52,147 nt of DNA from Rhizophagus sp. LPA8_4_AMF. Lineage: Eukaryota; Glomeromycota; Glomeromycetes; Glomerales; Glomeraceae. The stretch spans positions 1-52,147 of the forward strand of contig JADRCO010000118.1 in assembly GCA_021464525.1 (NCBI GenBank), written 5' to 3'. How positions within the stretch are numbered: position 1 is the first letter of the stretch; every line of letters starts with the position of its first letter. Shown in pieces: positions 11,919-24,292 of the stretch. Both the position numbers and the translations under genes were made by a program. A model generated the notes under the pieces. That model saw only the letters and a list, made by a program, of their open reading frames with translations, was not told the origin of the DNA and ran no database searches.

Positions 11919-12943
11919 ATGGCATTTAATGGAAAAACCATCCTCATAACTGGTGCTACAGGTACGTTATATTTGCGCTATTTACGTTAAATTTCCCAGT
12001 AAAAATGAATTATATATATTTACTGGTATGGTATCTATATTAATTAGGAAACGTTGGATCTTCCGCGGTTAAGGAATTCCTGGAACAAGGTAATTTTCTG
12101 TCACATATTGCCATCAGATACCGTTAATTGATTATGTTTAACGGTGGAAGCTAATAATAAGCCATTAAATTTTAGGGGCAAGTGTTATTGCAACATCTCG
12201 CTTCAAAGCATCATTAGACAAATTAACGGCATGGTTGCAAGAAAATTCAGTTCCCACCAAAAAATTAATTCCAATCACGGTCGATATTTCAAATGATCAA
12301 GAACTTAGTAAAGTTGTGAATCAAATTCGTGAAAAAACTCTGCCTGAAATTGATCACGTAATTTCTAGTTCTGGACCTTGGTGGAAGTTTAATCATTTGT
12401 ATGATGTTACGTTTGAACAATGGAATGAAGTTATGAATGCTAACGTTACTCCTCATTTTGGTAAGTTTATTTATTATAAATAAAAATTATGAAATATTTA
12501 CTTTTTTTTTAATTAATTAATTAATAATATAAAAAATATTAGTTATATATAGAAATTTTATCCCACTACTTTTGAATAAACCTGGATCTAGTTACACTTT
12601 AGTTACCGGAGCTAGTGGCCTCGTCGACGAAATTGACCCTGAAAAAATACCATCGGGTATCACGGGAATCTCTCAGACTGCTTTATACGGTATCAGTAAA
12701 GTTGCTCGATATGAAACAAAAAATCATGCGATTAGATTTAATGAGCTTTTAATTAGTTATCTTATTGAAGATGATGATACTTATAAAAAACTTGTTTCCG
12801 AGGGAAAAAGCTCTGATAAACTTACTTCTTCTTCGAAATTTGGTTCAATTTTTCCTAAAATAGCTAAAAGTAACCTTAAAGGTGAAGTTATTAAAATTTC
12901 TTCAACAACTGAAAAGGAGGAATTCGTTAAAAAATATGCTTAG
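11919..12943 (+). CDS. short-chain dehydrogenase/reductase (SDR), copy A
   Basis: Exons 11919-11961, 12048-12089, 12176-12460 and 12543-12943 join into 257 codons (256 residues), GT-AG introns. It is an NAD(P)-dependent Rossmann-fold oxidoreductase of the SDR superfamily. The glycine-rich cofactor motif TGATGNVG lies near residues 11-18 and spans the exon 1/2 junction. VDIS follows strand 3, NANV is an NAG-like motif, TGASG covers residues 145-149, and the catalytic YGISK motif has Tyr172 and Lys176. The usual catalytic Ser is not obvious 13 residues before the Tyr; S148 and S161 are candidates. Length is typical of classical SDRs. No targeting signal is visible and the substrate cannot be predicted. 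The start ATG is shared with copy B, which also conserves every splice site and the leader sequence. Confidence 0.85.
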
Positions 12944-14103
12944 TTTAATATAAATATTTTACAATTACATGTATATATGTACGTATATATTGTCGTTCAC
13001 TTGCTTTTTAAATTGATAATAAAGACGTACAAATATTATTTATATTGATATATATTCTTGATACCCGAATATAAAGTATATTGCGATTTAACTCAAATTA
13101 TCCCAAATAATTCTATTAATAATATATAAAAGTTTAGAATAGAATTCATTGATGACTTATTTCAGTGTCAGTCCGATAATATTTGATCCACTTTTTACAA
13201 TAAAAGATTATCCAAGGAACAAGATTTTTAGAGAGGTGTTAACATTCAGCTGCTAGCAATTTGCTACGACCAATGGTCAAGCCTGGCCAAACAGCCAAGT
13301 ATCAACACGCAACTGGATTCTTAATAAAATTCGTTAAATTATTATTAGAAATCTTGGCTACGGAATTTTATACTTAGAAAGAAAATCTTTTTAGCCTAGT
13401 ATTAAAGTAAATGTGGCAAAAATTTATTTGCGATGATCATCATATTTGATTGTAATTAAACTTTTGTTTTCCCAAATGTTAATCAATTGATGTTATGCAG
13501 TAGAAATTAACCAATAAAACGAATGGGTTAAAGTTAAATAAATTAAAATAATTTAACCCTATAAATATCAAATAATAGTCTAATGCGGACCTTACTTTCG
13601 GAAAAATCTTGATTGTCACTGAAAAGTTATCACAGTTTTACTTCTATTTGTTATTTCGAATTTTTAATTATCAAGTATATTCATAAGTGACATGACATGA
13701 ATTATACTCAATAACTGCTTTATTTTAGTCTTTTTTTTATCACTTAATGGTTGTTTTATTGAATGTTCTATAATTTTACGCAAGTATTTAGAAGACATCA
13801 TGACGAAGTTATTTTTGAATAACTTTTGGTCGAATTTATATAAAGTTTTCCATTCACACCTTCTCTTGAGGTAACATTTAGCCTAGTAATTAAGATCTCG
13901 ACAGTATCTTGACCATAAGAATTGTCAAATAACATTACTGTATATGGAAAACTGGAAACTTCATATAAATGTGGCACGACCCTGATATTCGTATCACTTT
14001 GTTAATACTTTTTGATTATACTGTCGTACAAATTGTCGCGTGATCTGCATCATGACGTTTTTATCTCATTAATCACTGTCACGTGAATTTTGGCCGGAAT
14101 TAT

Positions 14104-14678
14104 ATCGTAATTCGTAACCAACAAAAAGCTCGGGCACGTGATCCGCGATGTGGCTGTGTTTGATGCGATATAAAATATTTTTTCTCGTGTCAAATATTTA
14201 ACTTTCACCTTCTTCACCGTTCACTCTATATTTTATTTTTTATTATATAAATACTATCTTTTCTTTACTTTTTATAGTATTTTTATCACATATTATGATA
14301 AATAATAAATACCAATATTTCACGTCCTTTGAAATTTGAAAGTTTGCGTTTTTTTTGTATAAATAGCACAAACTTGTATATTTTTAGTTAAGCATATATT
14401 CTTCTTCTGTCATACAGAATTTTAAAAATAAAAAAGCTCAAATTTTTTATTTCGTAGAATATATAAAGTGTAAAATTTTTATATTGTTTACAATATTATT
14501 CAATAAAAATATAATAAAAAAAATATAATAAACCTATTTTAATATTGTTAAAAAAAATTTATTTTATTTCGGTCTATATTTAAGACACAAGAATACAAGA
14601 TCAACCAATCAAACCAATCAAAATTTAGGCGCCACACTATAGATCACGTGCCCGAGATTTTGTTACGCTGGGGGAGTT
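14104..14678. mobile_element. MULE-like MITE with 10-bp target duplication (unit B)
   Basis: A 575-bp insertion flanked by CCGGAATTAT at 14094-14103 and again at 14679-14688. The same ten bases occur once, uninterrupted, at the matching place in unit A (10817-10826), which is the empty site. Near its ends it has inverted repeats: CTCGGGCACGTGATC at about 14129-14143 and GATCACGTGCCCGAG at about 14642-14656. The outermost 25-35 bases are less well matched. A 9-11 bp target duplication is characteristic of Mutator-like elements. The interior is extremely AT-rich with no transposase frame. Confidence 0.75.
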
Positions 14679-14940
14679 CCGGAATTATGCCATTGACTGT
14701 GGCATAAGTATGTAACGGGTGACAAATAGTATTTCCCCTACCGAAAATTGTCTTCGGAAATACAGTACTTAGTAAAAATGGAGAGCGGAGGGACGTGACA
14801 TGATTTACGATTATATGATCACGTGAAAGTGAATGCAGGGTCTAGAATTTATAGTTGGAAAATTTTCGATGGCACAATATTTGAGTGATACACCACAAAA
14901 TGAATTGCGGGAGAGATTTTCTATTCTAAGAACTAGCTAT

Positions 14941-14981
14941 TCAGAAGTCAGAAGTCAGGAGTCAGAAGTCAGGTGTCAGGA
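14941..14981 (+). repeat. 7-bp minisatellite (TCAGAAG)n in the SDR copy B promoter
   Basis: About six tandem copies of TCAGRAG/TCAGGTG about 485 bases upstream of the copy B start. The matching place in unit A (around 10922) has only about two copies, so the array expanded after duplication. Confidence 0.75.
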
Positions 14982-15465
14982 CTAAGAACATTTGATTATT
15001 CAGCTTTATGGAGAATTAACATTATAAATGTGATTTTTAAGGTTGCTTGGCTTAATAATAACTGTAGATCTGCAGTTAAATGTTTTTATATATTATTAGA
15101 AATACAAGTTTTCAAATTTATTTATTACACTTATGTTATCTCAATTTGTCAGCTTAATAAACTTTAAATCCTATAATAATACTGAAATTCTTAGAAGCAA
15201 TTCATTTCATTTAAACTAAGTTTGGAGAACAAAAGATTTGTGTACGTTACTATTCCTTGTTTGAGAAACGTAGATCACAGATTATCTGAAGTCGGAATAT
15301 CCGGTCAATAATTTACCAACTGAATTTTTATTAATAATATTAATAATCAATGTTAAATATAAATATAAAAAAAGATTTGTTGTGAAGAAAAGAAAGATTC
15401 TAATCTCTGCAATTTGCAAGGATTCTTGTAAAGTTTTTTTCTTTTTACGAATTCTTGAGTAAAGA

Positions 15466-16484
15466 ATGGCATTTAGTGGAAAAACTATCCTCATAACTGG
15501 CGCTACAGGTACGTTATATTTGCGCTATTTACATTAAATTCTCAATAAAAATGAATTGTCTATATTTATATTAATTAGGAAACGTTGGATCTTCCGCGGT
15601 TAAGGAATTCCTGGAACAAGGTATTTTTCTGTCACATATTGCATATTTCACTTCATCAGATACTGTTAATTGATTATGTATAGCGGAAGAAGTTAATAAT
15701 AAGTCATTAAATTTTAGGGGCAAGTGTTATTGCAACATCTCGCTCCAAAGCATCATTAGACAAATTAACGGCAAGGTTGCAAGAAAATTCAGTTCCCACC
15801 AAAAAATTAATTCCAATTATAGTCGATATTTCAAATGATCAAGAACTTGGTAAAGTTGCGAATCAAATTCGTGAAAAGACGCTGCCTGAAATTGACCACG
15901 TAATTTCCAGTACTGGACCTTGGTGGAAGTTTGATCATTTGTATGATGTTACGTTTGAACAATGGAATGAAGTTATGAATGCTAACGTTGTTCCTCATTT
16001 TGGTAAGTTTATTTATTAAAATAAAATTAGAAATATTTTCTTTTTTGTTAAAAAATTAATTACTATTGTTGTAAAAAAATTAGTTACGTATAGGAATTTT
16101 ATTCCACTACTTTTGAATAAACCTGGATCTAGCTATACTTTAATTACGGGAGCTAGTGGCCTCATCGACGAAATTGGTCCTGAAAAAATACCGTCGGGAA
16201 TTACAGGAATCTCTCAGACAGTTTTATACGGTATCAGTAGAGTAGCTCGATACGAAACGAGAAATAATGCGGTTAGATTTAATGAGCTTTTAATTAGTTA
16301 TCGTATTGAAGATGATGATACTTATAAAAAACTTGTTTCTGAGGGAAAAAGTTCTGATTATCTTACTTCTTCTTCGAAATTTGGTTCAATTTTTCCTAAA
16401 ATAGCTAAAAGTAACCTTAAAGGTGAAGTTATTAAAATTTCTTCAGCAACTGAAAAAGAGGAATTCGAAAAAAAATATGCTTAG
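15466..16484 (+). CDS. short-chain dehydrogenase/reductase (SDR), copy B, with YxxxR active site
   Basis: Exons 15466-15508, 15579-15620, 15718-16002 and 16084-16484 join into 257 codons (256 residues). Exon lengths (43, 42, 285, 401) are identical to copy A, and the proteins align without gaps. It keeps the TGATGNVG cofactor motif, NANV and TGASG. The catalytic motif reads YGISR: Tyr172 is kept, but residue 176 is Arg (codon AGA) where copy A has Lys (AAA). In classical SDRs this Lys positions the nicotinamide ribose and lowers the Tyr pKa, so activity may be reduced or altered. The frame is otherwise intact, with mostly conservative or synonymous differences from copy A, suggesting it is or was recently under selection. 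Promoter sequence is shared with copy A except for the MITE and the 7-bp repeat expansion. Confidence 0.85.
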
Positions 16485-17623
16485 TTTAATATAAATATTT
16501 TACAATTACATGTACTATGCATATATGTACGTATTTATTGTCGTTCACTTTTACTCATTTAGTATCTTAAATTGATAATAAAGCAAATATCATTTATATT
16601 GATGTATATTCTTGATACCTATATATAAAGTATATTACGATTGGTTGATCGAATATGATCGATTAACTCAGTTTATCCAAATTCTATTAATAAATAATAC
16701 AGTTTTTAAACGCACTGCTAAGAGGGAATCGTTGATATTAACAGTTAATAATATACAAAAATTTTAGAACAGAATTCATTAATGACTTATTTTGGTGTTA
16801 GGCCGATAGGTACGATAAAAGATTATCTAAGGAACTATATCAAGGAGCATTGTGCACTTGAAAGAAAAGATTTTTAGAGCGGTGTTAACATTCAGCTACC
16901 AAGAGATTTCTTGGGACCAATGGCCAAGCCTGGCCAAACAGTCAAGTATCAACATGTAACTGGAATCTTAATAAAATTCGTTAAATCTTGACTACGGAAT
17001 TTATATTTAGTAAGAAAATCTTTAGTCCTAGTTGATCGATAAATGTAATTTAATCTTTGGTCCAAAATTAAAGTGAATGTAATTTATTTGCAACGAATTA
17101 ATTGATCATCATATTTGATTGTAATTAAAACTTTTGTTGTCCAAATGTTAATCAATTGATGTTATGCAGTAGAAATTCACCAATAAAACGAATGGGGTAA
17201 ATAAATTAAAATAATTTAATTACCCTATAAATAACAAATAATAGGTAAAGTCTTTTGATTGTCACTGGAAAATTATCACAGTTTACATTCAAATTTGTTA
17301 TTTCGAATTTTTGATTATCAAAGTATCCACATGACATTTTTTGATTGATATTCAATAACTGCTTTATTTTATAACACTTAATGATTGGTTTTGTTGAATG
17401 TTCTATAATTTTTACACAAGTATTCAGAAGATATTATGAAGTTGTTATTTTTAATAACTTTAGATCGAAAAAATATCGTATTAAAAGTTTCAACAAAAAT
17501 AATTTCACATAAAATTTTCAATCATGGCGAGGTAGCGTCTGAAGGCACTTTAGTCGAGCATTAAGACCTCGAAAATAAAGATTGCCAAATGGAAATACTT
17601 TCGGGAGAAATCTGATCTGCCGT

Positions 17624-18030
17624 TCATTTTTGGTAAGTTTATTTTTAAATATTTATTAATTAATTAAAAATAGTTACTGTATGTAGAGGAATTTTATCCC
17701 ACTCCTTTAAATAAACCTGGATCTAGCTACACTTTAATTACAGGAGCTAGTGAAATTGGTCCTGATTAAATACCACCAGGTATCACAGATTACTTTAAAA
17801 ATATGTAATATGATAATTTAATGAGCATTTAATAATTGCTTATCTTATTGAAGATGATGATGCTTATAAAAAAAACTTTGTTTCTGAGAGAAAAATTTCT
17901 GATAAATTTACTACTGTACCACTTCGAAATTTGCCAAGTTGGTTCCATTTTTCCTGAAGTAACCTGCGAAATTATTAAAATTAGTTCAACATCTGATAAA
18001 GAAGAATTCGAAAAAACATGCTTAATTTAA
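17624..18030 (+). pseudogene. SDR pseudogene fragment, copy C
   Basis: It begins with the last bases of exon 3 (TTCATTTTTG) and a recognisable intron 3 donor. Exon 4 follows from about 17674, matching copies A and B from FIP(L) NKPGSSYTLITGAS onward. It carries an in-frame TAA where the others have GAAAAA after IGPE/IDPE, small deletions that shift the frame, and loss of the YxxxK region (the segment between GISQ and FNEL is reduced to a few codons). Only the C-terminal part (EDDDAYKK, then IKISSTSDKEEFEK) remains readable. Exons 1, 2, nearly all of 3 and the promoter are deleted. It cannot encode a working enzyme. Confidence 0.85.
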
Positions 18031-18899
18031 TATAAATATTTACAATTGCAATTTGTAGAGTTATTTCATATTATTATATAACACATAATTGTAACAAAGA
18101 TATAACATTATAACACATTATAACATATGTTATGTTATATAACACGCCGTATATTAAATTGTTATAACACGTTACGTAACGGTTTATGTGATATACAACT
18201 GTAATATGCCCATCTCTCATACTACAATGTTGTTACATGTAATATACTGTATATATATATGTACGTATATAATGTCGTTCGCTTTTATAGCTAAATTGTG
18301 ATTTTTATGTTGATTATATTGATAATAAAATAAAATTATTATAAATACTAGTTACATCGATATACTGCTGATACTTACTTGTATGTTAAAGTATATAAAA
18401 GTATAAACATACATATACAGTATATATTATTATATTTCGATTGATTAACTCGATTTATCCAAATTCTATTAATAACATTTAAAAAACGTCAATTAATTAC
18501 TACTGAGAGAAATTAATGATATGTAAAACAGATACATTAAAATGAGTTGATACCTAATTTATATTATAAGAAACTATATTAAGGAGCATTGTGAACTTGA
18601 AAGAACAAGATTTTTAGAGCAGTGTTGACTTTTAATTACGCCCAAGAGATTTCTTGGCAATTTGGCTACTTTGGCTACGGAAAATGACCAAGCTTGGCCA
18701 AACAGCTAAGTGCCGCCAACATGCAAAATATTAATGGAAATCTTGACCACGGATCATTTATATTTAGCAAGAAAATTTTTATTCCTAGTAGATCAATTTG
18801 TTTTATACGGAGATGTACCACCCAAAAATCTTAGTTCCAAGAATTGAGGTTAATGTAGGCGCGGCAAAATTTATTTGCGGTGAATTAATTGAAGGATAA

Positions 18900-19240
18900 T
18901 ACAGTCAAATCCCGATGTACTGATACCCTATGTACCAAAAATTGCAAATTTTCCATATCCCATTTCACTAATAATAAAAAAAATTCTCATTGTACCGATA
19001 TATGTAATTTCTCGATGTATCATGTACCGATACTTTTCTTTTGTCTCTTTATAACGACAATAATATTTAAGTAATATGTACCGATATTTTGTTACATTAT
19101 TATTTGGCCAGCACTTCAATAAAAAATTTTGCGCCATCTTAATTCCGATCATTTTTGGCCTAGCACAAACTACAATCTGGCCCACATTATTGTCTACATC
19201 GAAGTTTGGTGATGTAATTAAAGAATTTTGTAATATAAAG
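18900..19240. mobile_element. pogo-like element remnant in unit C
   Basis: A left end reading TA then CAGTCAAATCCCGATGTACTG interrupts sequence shared with units A and B. CGATGTA/TGTACCGATA words recur inside in the manner of subterminal repeats. A matching right inverted end was not found. Homology to units A/B resumes near 19240 (ACCAATAAAACAAATAG). It is a one-ended or decayed insertion of a second pogo-like family. The 124-codon minus frame at 18928-19302 overlaps it and may be a chance frame. Confidence 0.45.
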
Positions 19241-19325
19241 AAATAATAAACCAATAAAACAAATAGTCTAATGTGGCAACGTTTACCTTCGAGAATGTTC
19301 ATAATTTGACACTAAAAAGTTCATA

Positions 19326-19687
19326 CAGTCTTCGTCAAGTTACCAATTTAAACACGTGATATAAATTGCATTTTTTGATATGTTACCACGCTGAATTGAA
19401 AATTTTTTATTTAAAAGAATTTGAAATTATAATAAATAATAAACAAATGCGCATAAAACTACAAAATTGAAAACTTGAAGCATAAAAACAATAAACAGTT
19501 CGATATTACATTGACACATTAAATTAAAATATAGAAAATGCAAATATTTAAACGGAAATTTCAAGATCTTGACTACTAATACAACAGAAGGATTAAAACT
19601 TATTATTTTTAAATATATTTCTATATAAAGGAAATAAAATTATTCCAAATTACTCTAATTAATTTATATTTAATTCTAATTTTTTTT
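19326..19687. other. spacer downstream of the triplication, no gene seen
   Basis: AT-rich spacer between the end of unit C and the stop codon of the acyl-CoA oxidase. It is the 3' flank of that minus-strand gene. Confidence 0.5.
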
Positions 19688-22126
19688 TTAAAGTTTAGCT
19701 TTATTCTTATTTCTAAATAAAACTTCGCTATTAGGATTAACATCCAAAGTTATCCCATTTAAGGGCTCTTTAGAAGCCCAATTAATCATTGTTTCATAAA
19801 CTTTTCCATCATATCTTCCAAGAGCTGATTGTAGGGTAAATTCTGGTATATAAAATGCGTCAACCAAACTCACAGCATTTGGTCTTATTTCTTGTAATAA
19901 ATCGTATACCTGTGTCCTAAGCAACTTGGTTTCAGAATCTGTTATAAAACTGCATTCAAAAAATTCTCCTATTTCTTTTTCCATAGTATGTAATACAAAT
20001 AAATTACATACTGATTCCATAACTTTTTTCAATGCTGGGCTACTATGTAATATACGCAACCTTTCATCTTTAATTGGTTGTGGTTGCTCTTGAATTGCTG
20101 TTATAAAGTTTTTTACTAAAAGATATTGACAATGGGCTCGAGAGATTCTATTTATTTCGATCAACATCGAATTCCATGATTTCTTTTGATTATCGATTTG
20201 ATCTACTGCATTTGCAATTAGGTATGCCGCCCGATGTCCAAATGCCCTTAACTGTAGTTCATTATTTTTAAAATCCAATGAAGTTGTTGCGTTACATACT
20301 TGATTTGGATTATTAATATAATCAAGAATGTAGGTTAATGTTGGATTCTTTTTTGATTGAGAGGCATATATTTCGGGATTTTTATTTGACACCACTTCTC
20401 GGAAGGTTTTTAGAAGCTAAATAAGAAAAAAAAATTGTTAAAAGAAAGTTGAAAAAACGAGAAAGTTTAAATTTTACTTACATAACGAGCAGTTTGGTGT
20501 GTTAAAATATAATTATCTCCTTCCCAAGTTATATTTGGCAAATAATTTTGGTAAAATGTAACGAACCCGCCAAAATTTGAATAGCCATGACCGCCACATG
20601 CACTTCTACATTCTTCAATTGAATCTACTGCCATCGTGGTAGTTAAGGATTTTAACCCTGAGCTTGAGGCATGTAAGTCTGCCAGCAAAGAGAAATCACC
20701 TTCGGAACTCTGTTTAAGGTATTTCATATATAGGTCAATCATTGCTTTTGATGTGTAAAAACACGCATAAGCTTGGGCGATTACTGGGAATAATCGATAT
20801 TGTTGCATTGTATAATCAAGCACCGACGTTTCTACTATACGTCTAAATTAATTAGAAATTCATATTAGTAAAAACGAAAAAAAAAAAACTTATATATATT
20901 TCTAACTCACCCGTCTTTCAATTTTTTTGGTTGTTCTTTATCAACAAATTGTCTTCGTACAGCAGAATAACGAATTGCGATCGTTGCAGCACGTGCAAGT
21001 GAAGTTTTAACATTTGTGACAATCATGGCACGCACGAAAACCATTGTACCATAAGATAATTTATCATTCGGCGGGCTTATATACTCACCCGTACCTTTTT
21101 TTATTTGTGAGAATTTAGAAAGCATATTAAAGCGTGGAATTTTGACATGGTCAAAAAGCATAAATCCGTTATCAGTAGCATTATAGCCAAATTTAGGACC
21201 AATGTCCCCAACTGTTACTCCAGGTAAAGGTTGGTGCGTTTCTAAATCTCTAATTTGAACGATAAATGGATGGGGACCATAGCCCTTTCCGTTGCTATTT
21301 AATTGTGCCATGACGATTGCGTGGTTGCTGCGTACATCAAAAAAAGGTTAGTCCCAAGATCACGTGATATGATTACATTAATATAAAATTAAAACCTACG
21401 CTGTTCTTCCTAGACCTCCAATCCACCATTTTGATGCGGTCAAATGTGGTGAATTTATTTCGAATTCATCTGTTTCTGGAATATATGTTGCAGTTGTTTC
21501 GAGCCCTTGAACGTTAGACCCATGTCCCAACTCCGTTTGGGCGTAACACCCAATTATTTCATATTTAAGTGCTGGGATTAGGAATTTTTTTTTTTGTTCT
21601 TCGGTTCCTTGTCCAAATATTGTAGGAATAAACATTCCTCTGTGAAGGCCATACTGTGAATGTAACAAGAAATTAATATAATAATCAATTTATACAATAA
21701 AGGAATAAAATCTTTTATTAGTACTTACGGGACCTGGTAAATCTATAAGCGATACTGCTGTTTGAATTTCTTCCATATTCCATTTGTGCTCTCTAAAAAA
21801 AAAATTAATCTTAAATAATAATGAAATCTAAAATTTAAAAAATAAAGGAATACATACTTAATTAATTGTACGAGTCTTTTGTCTTGTTTCAAAGCATATT
21901 CAAATAATTCTGTTCTTCCCATAAAATATAAATTCGATTTATCAAATACTGGATCATTCTCTAATATTTTTAAAATTCTATTATATCTTTCCAATTCCTT
22001 TGATCCATATAATGCGAGTGTAAGCTCTTTAACATTAAATGTAGCTTTTTCTCTTTCTAAAGCTAATAAATCCGACCCTTGAGGGTCGGAGGGTACAAGA
22101 TGAGAGGGGATTTTTATATATGACAT
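19688..22126 (-). CDS. peroxisomal acyl-CoA oxidase
   Basis: Minus-strand exons in order: 22126-21858, 21792-21729, 21653-21400, 21327-20911, 20842-20482 and 20416-19688. They join into 698 codons (697 residues), all GT-AG, within the family's usual 650-750. The enzyme is an FAD flavoprotein that carries out the first step of peroxisomal beta-oxidation: acyl-CoA to trans-2-enoyl-CoA, passing electrons to O2 and making H2O2. Hallmarks: [12 protein letters not shown] (about residues 91-102), YGLHRGMF (112-119), the flavin/substrate motif [11 protein letters not shown] (148-158), [15 protein letters not shown] spanning exons 3/4, [13 protein letters not shown] (342-354), and [14 protein letters not shown] (411-424), the region of the catalytic Glu. 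The C-terminus is AKL, a functional variant of the SKL peroxisomal targeting signal. The start at 22126 is the first ATG; codons farther upstream in frame are low complexity with no ATG. Confidence 0.95.
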
Positions 22127-24290
22127 TAAAAAAAAAATATTCAATTTTATATTTTTTTATTGAAAAAAAAGAAAAAAGAAGAAAAGAATTTGTTTTCTAT
22201 ATATGTAATTTTTATATGTAAACATTCGGGAATTCGTACATCCACAAATAAGTACGATTAATAATGTTTATTTGTAAATTTGGTCGATCCCTTTAACATA
22301 TTGTCTATCAGTAATAGAAATTACTCATGTCATTTTTCTTTTGGCTAATAAAGATAAAATGATTCACGTGTAAAGAAAATAAATTACTAAAATAAAATTC
22401 GTACTATATTAAATTTTTTTTTTTTAAAAAAAAAAATAAAGCATAGATTAGATTTATGGCTTTCAAAAGTACATGGCAGATGACAGTATGTATCAGGCCA
22501 TCAGCGACTCGGAGACTTTCGGCTTGATTCATGTAATCAGTTTTAAACCTAAATGACTGACTAAATTTAAATTTTTTTCCGCCGAAATGGGCGGAATTGC
22601 ATCATGTGCGATGTGTTTGGCAAATCTAATCCAAATGATAGTGTTTGGTTATTAAAATACTTAAAGCATAAATAATACATTCGTGATTATCCAAGTATAA
22701 ATTGAGATCATTAGAAATTCTTCTAAAGCATTTAATAAACACATTTTATTACTTTAAAGGTTTCAAACGAATGTTTTATTTATAAATATTACAAATGCAT
22801 TGTCATGATACTAAATTTTTTTACTATCAGTTATTTATTTATTATTACCATATTCTTTGATATGCATCTGTTATTTTATTATCGATGAATATGTAAATAA
22901 AACAGTGGTGTATTTATTTAGTGCAAAAATCAATTTTACTAAATTATGAATTATGATATTAAAGAATTAGTGCTTAGAAGTTTATCATAGAAAAAATTTG
23001 TGACAATTTAAAGGTCTAGATCGTTGCACTTAACTGCACTATAGATGTCTAGTAAGTAATTTTTAATAACGAAATAGCCACACTATAATATATTAATGAG
23101 AAAGTTTAAACATGACTCCAATTGTTTTTATCATACATTAGCATCTGGAAGAGAATGGAGAATGAAGGAAGGATTAGATGTTACAAATTTTTATGTCATT
23201 TTTTCTTTATTTTGTTTTCTCTGTTTAAAATAACTTATTTTTTTAAATAAGTTTCTCATAATCTCGTGAATGCACGAGAAAATTGTTTACAATGAATATT
23301 AGCATGTAAGATTCTTGAATCTCGTATTGTTCAGATATTCAGACGTTATATTTGATCCGAGTGATATTATAATTTAAAATTAACCAAAGATATTTACTAT
23401 AATTTATTAATTTATTATAACATTTAATCATAAGCTCGAGTTATCTACAATTTCAAAATTATTTTCTGTACTATGACTTTGACTATCTCTTTTCCTTGAT
23501 TGAAAGATTTGTATATATAAAAAATTGAGAGAAGGCATACAGTAATCATTATATTATATATACTGGATACTAAAATGTAATCAATTTCGTTAAAATATAA
23601 AAATGCATTATAAAGAGTGAGTCATGTTTTTACTAATGAAAAATTGTAAATAAAATTGTTCTTAAACAATCTTCTGATTGTAAGAAAAGTCTATATCTTA
23701 CTTTTAACAAGTCTTCTTGACATATTGACACGAACAAGTAGTAACAAACGAAGGATCTAGTATCCATCAATTGTGTAATTCAAAGGATTTTGCCATACAG
23801 ATTAAGTTGTAATCTCCATGTATCAATTTTGATAACGAAAATACATCTGTCTTGCAAGTTGTCAACTCGTGTACTTTTTCCAGCGGCAATTCCAGATACA
23901 TTTGTGCGTTTTTTTCCAATGTTTGTGTTCTAACGGGATGATTAAATTTTTTTTTTACGATAATGAACCGTTCATTATTTGGTAACAAAAGCGTAAGGAC
24001 AATGGTGTTATGTAATTAATCATACCTTTTTGACAACATCTGTTCCTATAAGGATCAAAATATTTTCCGAATAATATTATTAATAAAGGAGAATACAGAT
24101 CTTCGACAAGTCTAACATGTATAAACTGATAACTCAAGCCAATCGGATGATGATCATAAAATATAAAATATATAGGATATTAATTTCTCGAACTCATAAA
24201 GACCATTGGTGTAAGCACAAAATTATAATTCTCTAATTCTTTAACTCCATCACCGGTTTAATAACATGTAAATATATACGGTCTTCAAGC
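22127..24290. other. gene-poor spacer
   Basis: AT-rich with a T12A11 palindrome at 22414-22436. The only protein-like stretch is on the minus strand at 23767-24137, listed separately. No other coding or RNA gene is supported. Confidence 0.5.
23767..24137 (-). CDS. possible small or broken gene, unknown function
   Basis: Two overlapping minus-strand frames give readable stretches. One holds LVEDLYSPLLIILFGKYFDP and the other holds KNAQMYLELPLEKVHELT followed by SLSKLIHGDYNLICMAK. They could be two exons or a frameshifted relic. No family is recognised and no convincing splice pair was found. Chance frames cannot be excluded. Confidence 0.15.
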
Positions 24291-24292
24291 TA

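Larger units (their letters stand above)
10426..19325. repeat. three-copy tandem segmental duplication carrying SDR genes
   Basis: The same ordered landmarks occur three times. (1) A GAAGACATCATGACGAAG-like block is at about 10460, 13792 and 17428. (2) An SDR gene or its remnant is at 11919-12943, 15466-16484 and 17624-18030. (3) A block with AAGCCTGGCCAAACAG or close variants is at about 13280, 16925 and 18690. Unit A is about 10426-13769, B about 13770-17405 and C about 17406-19325. A and B remain well aligned through promoters, introns and 3' flanks. C is more diverged and has lost the promoter and most of exons 1-3. Insertions specific to each unit show that transposons landed after the duplications. 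Confidence 0.85.

Noticed and set aside
17836..18030. 64-codon ORF in unit C
   Set aside because: It is a frameshifted reading of the broken SDR exon 4, not a new gene.
16000..19688. Idea that the SDR genes and acyl-CoA oxidase form a beta-oxidation cluster
   Set aside because: They are adjacent, but the SDR proteins end in KKYA without a peroxisomal signal, their substrate is unknown, and the SDR array is a local duplication. Adjacency alone does not support a pathway cluster.
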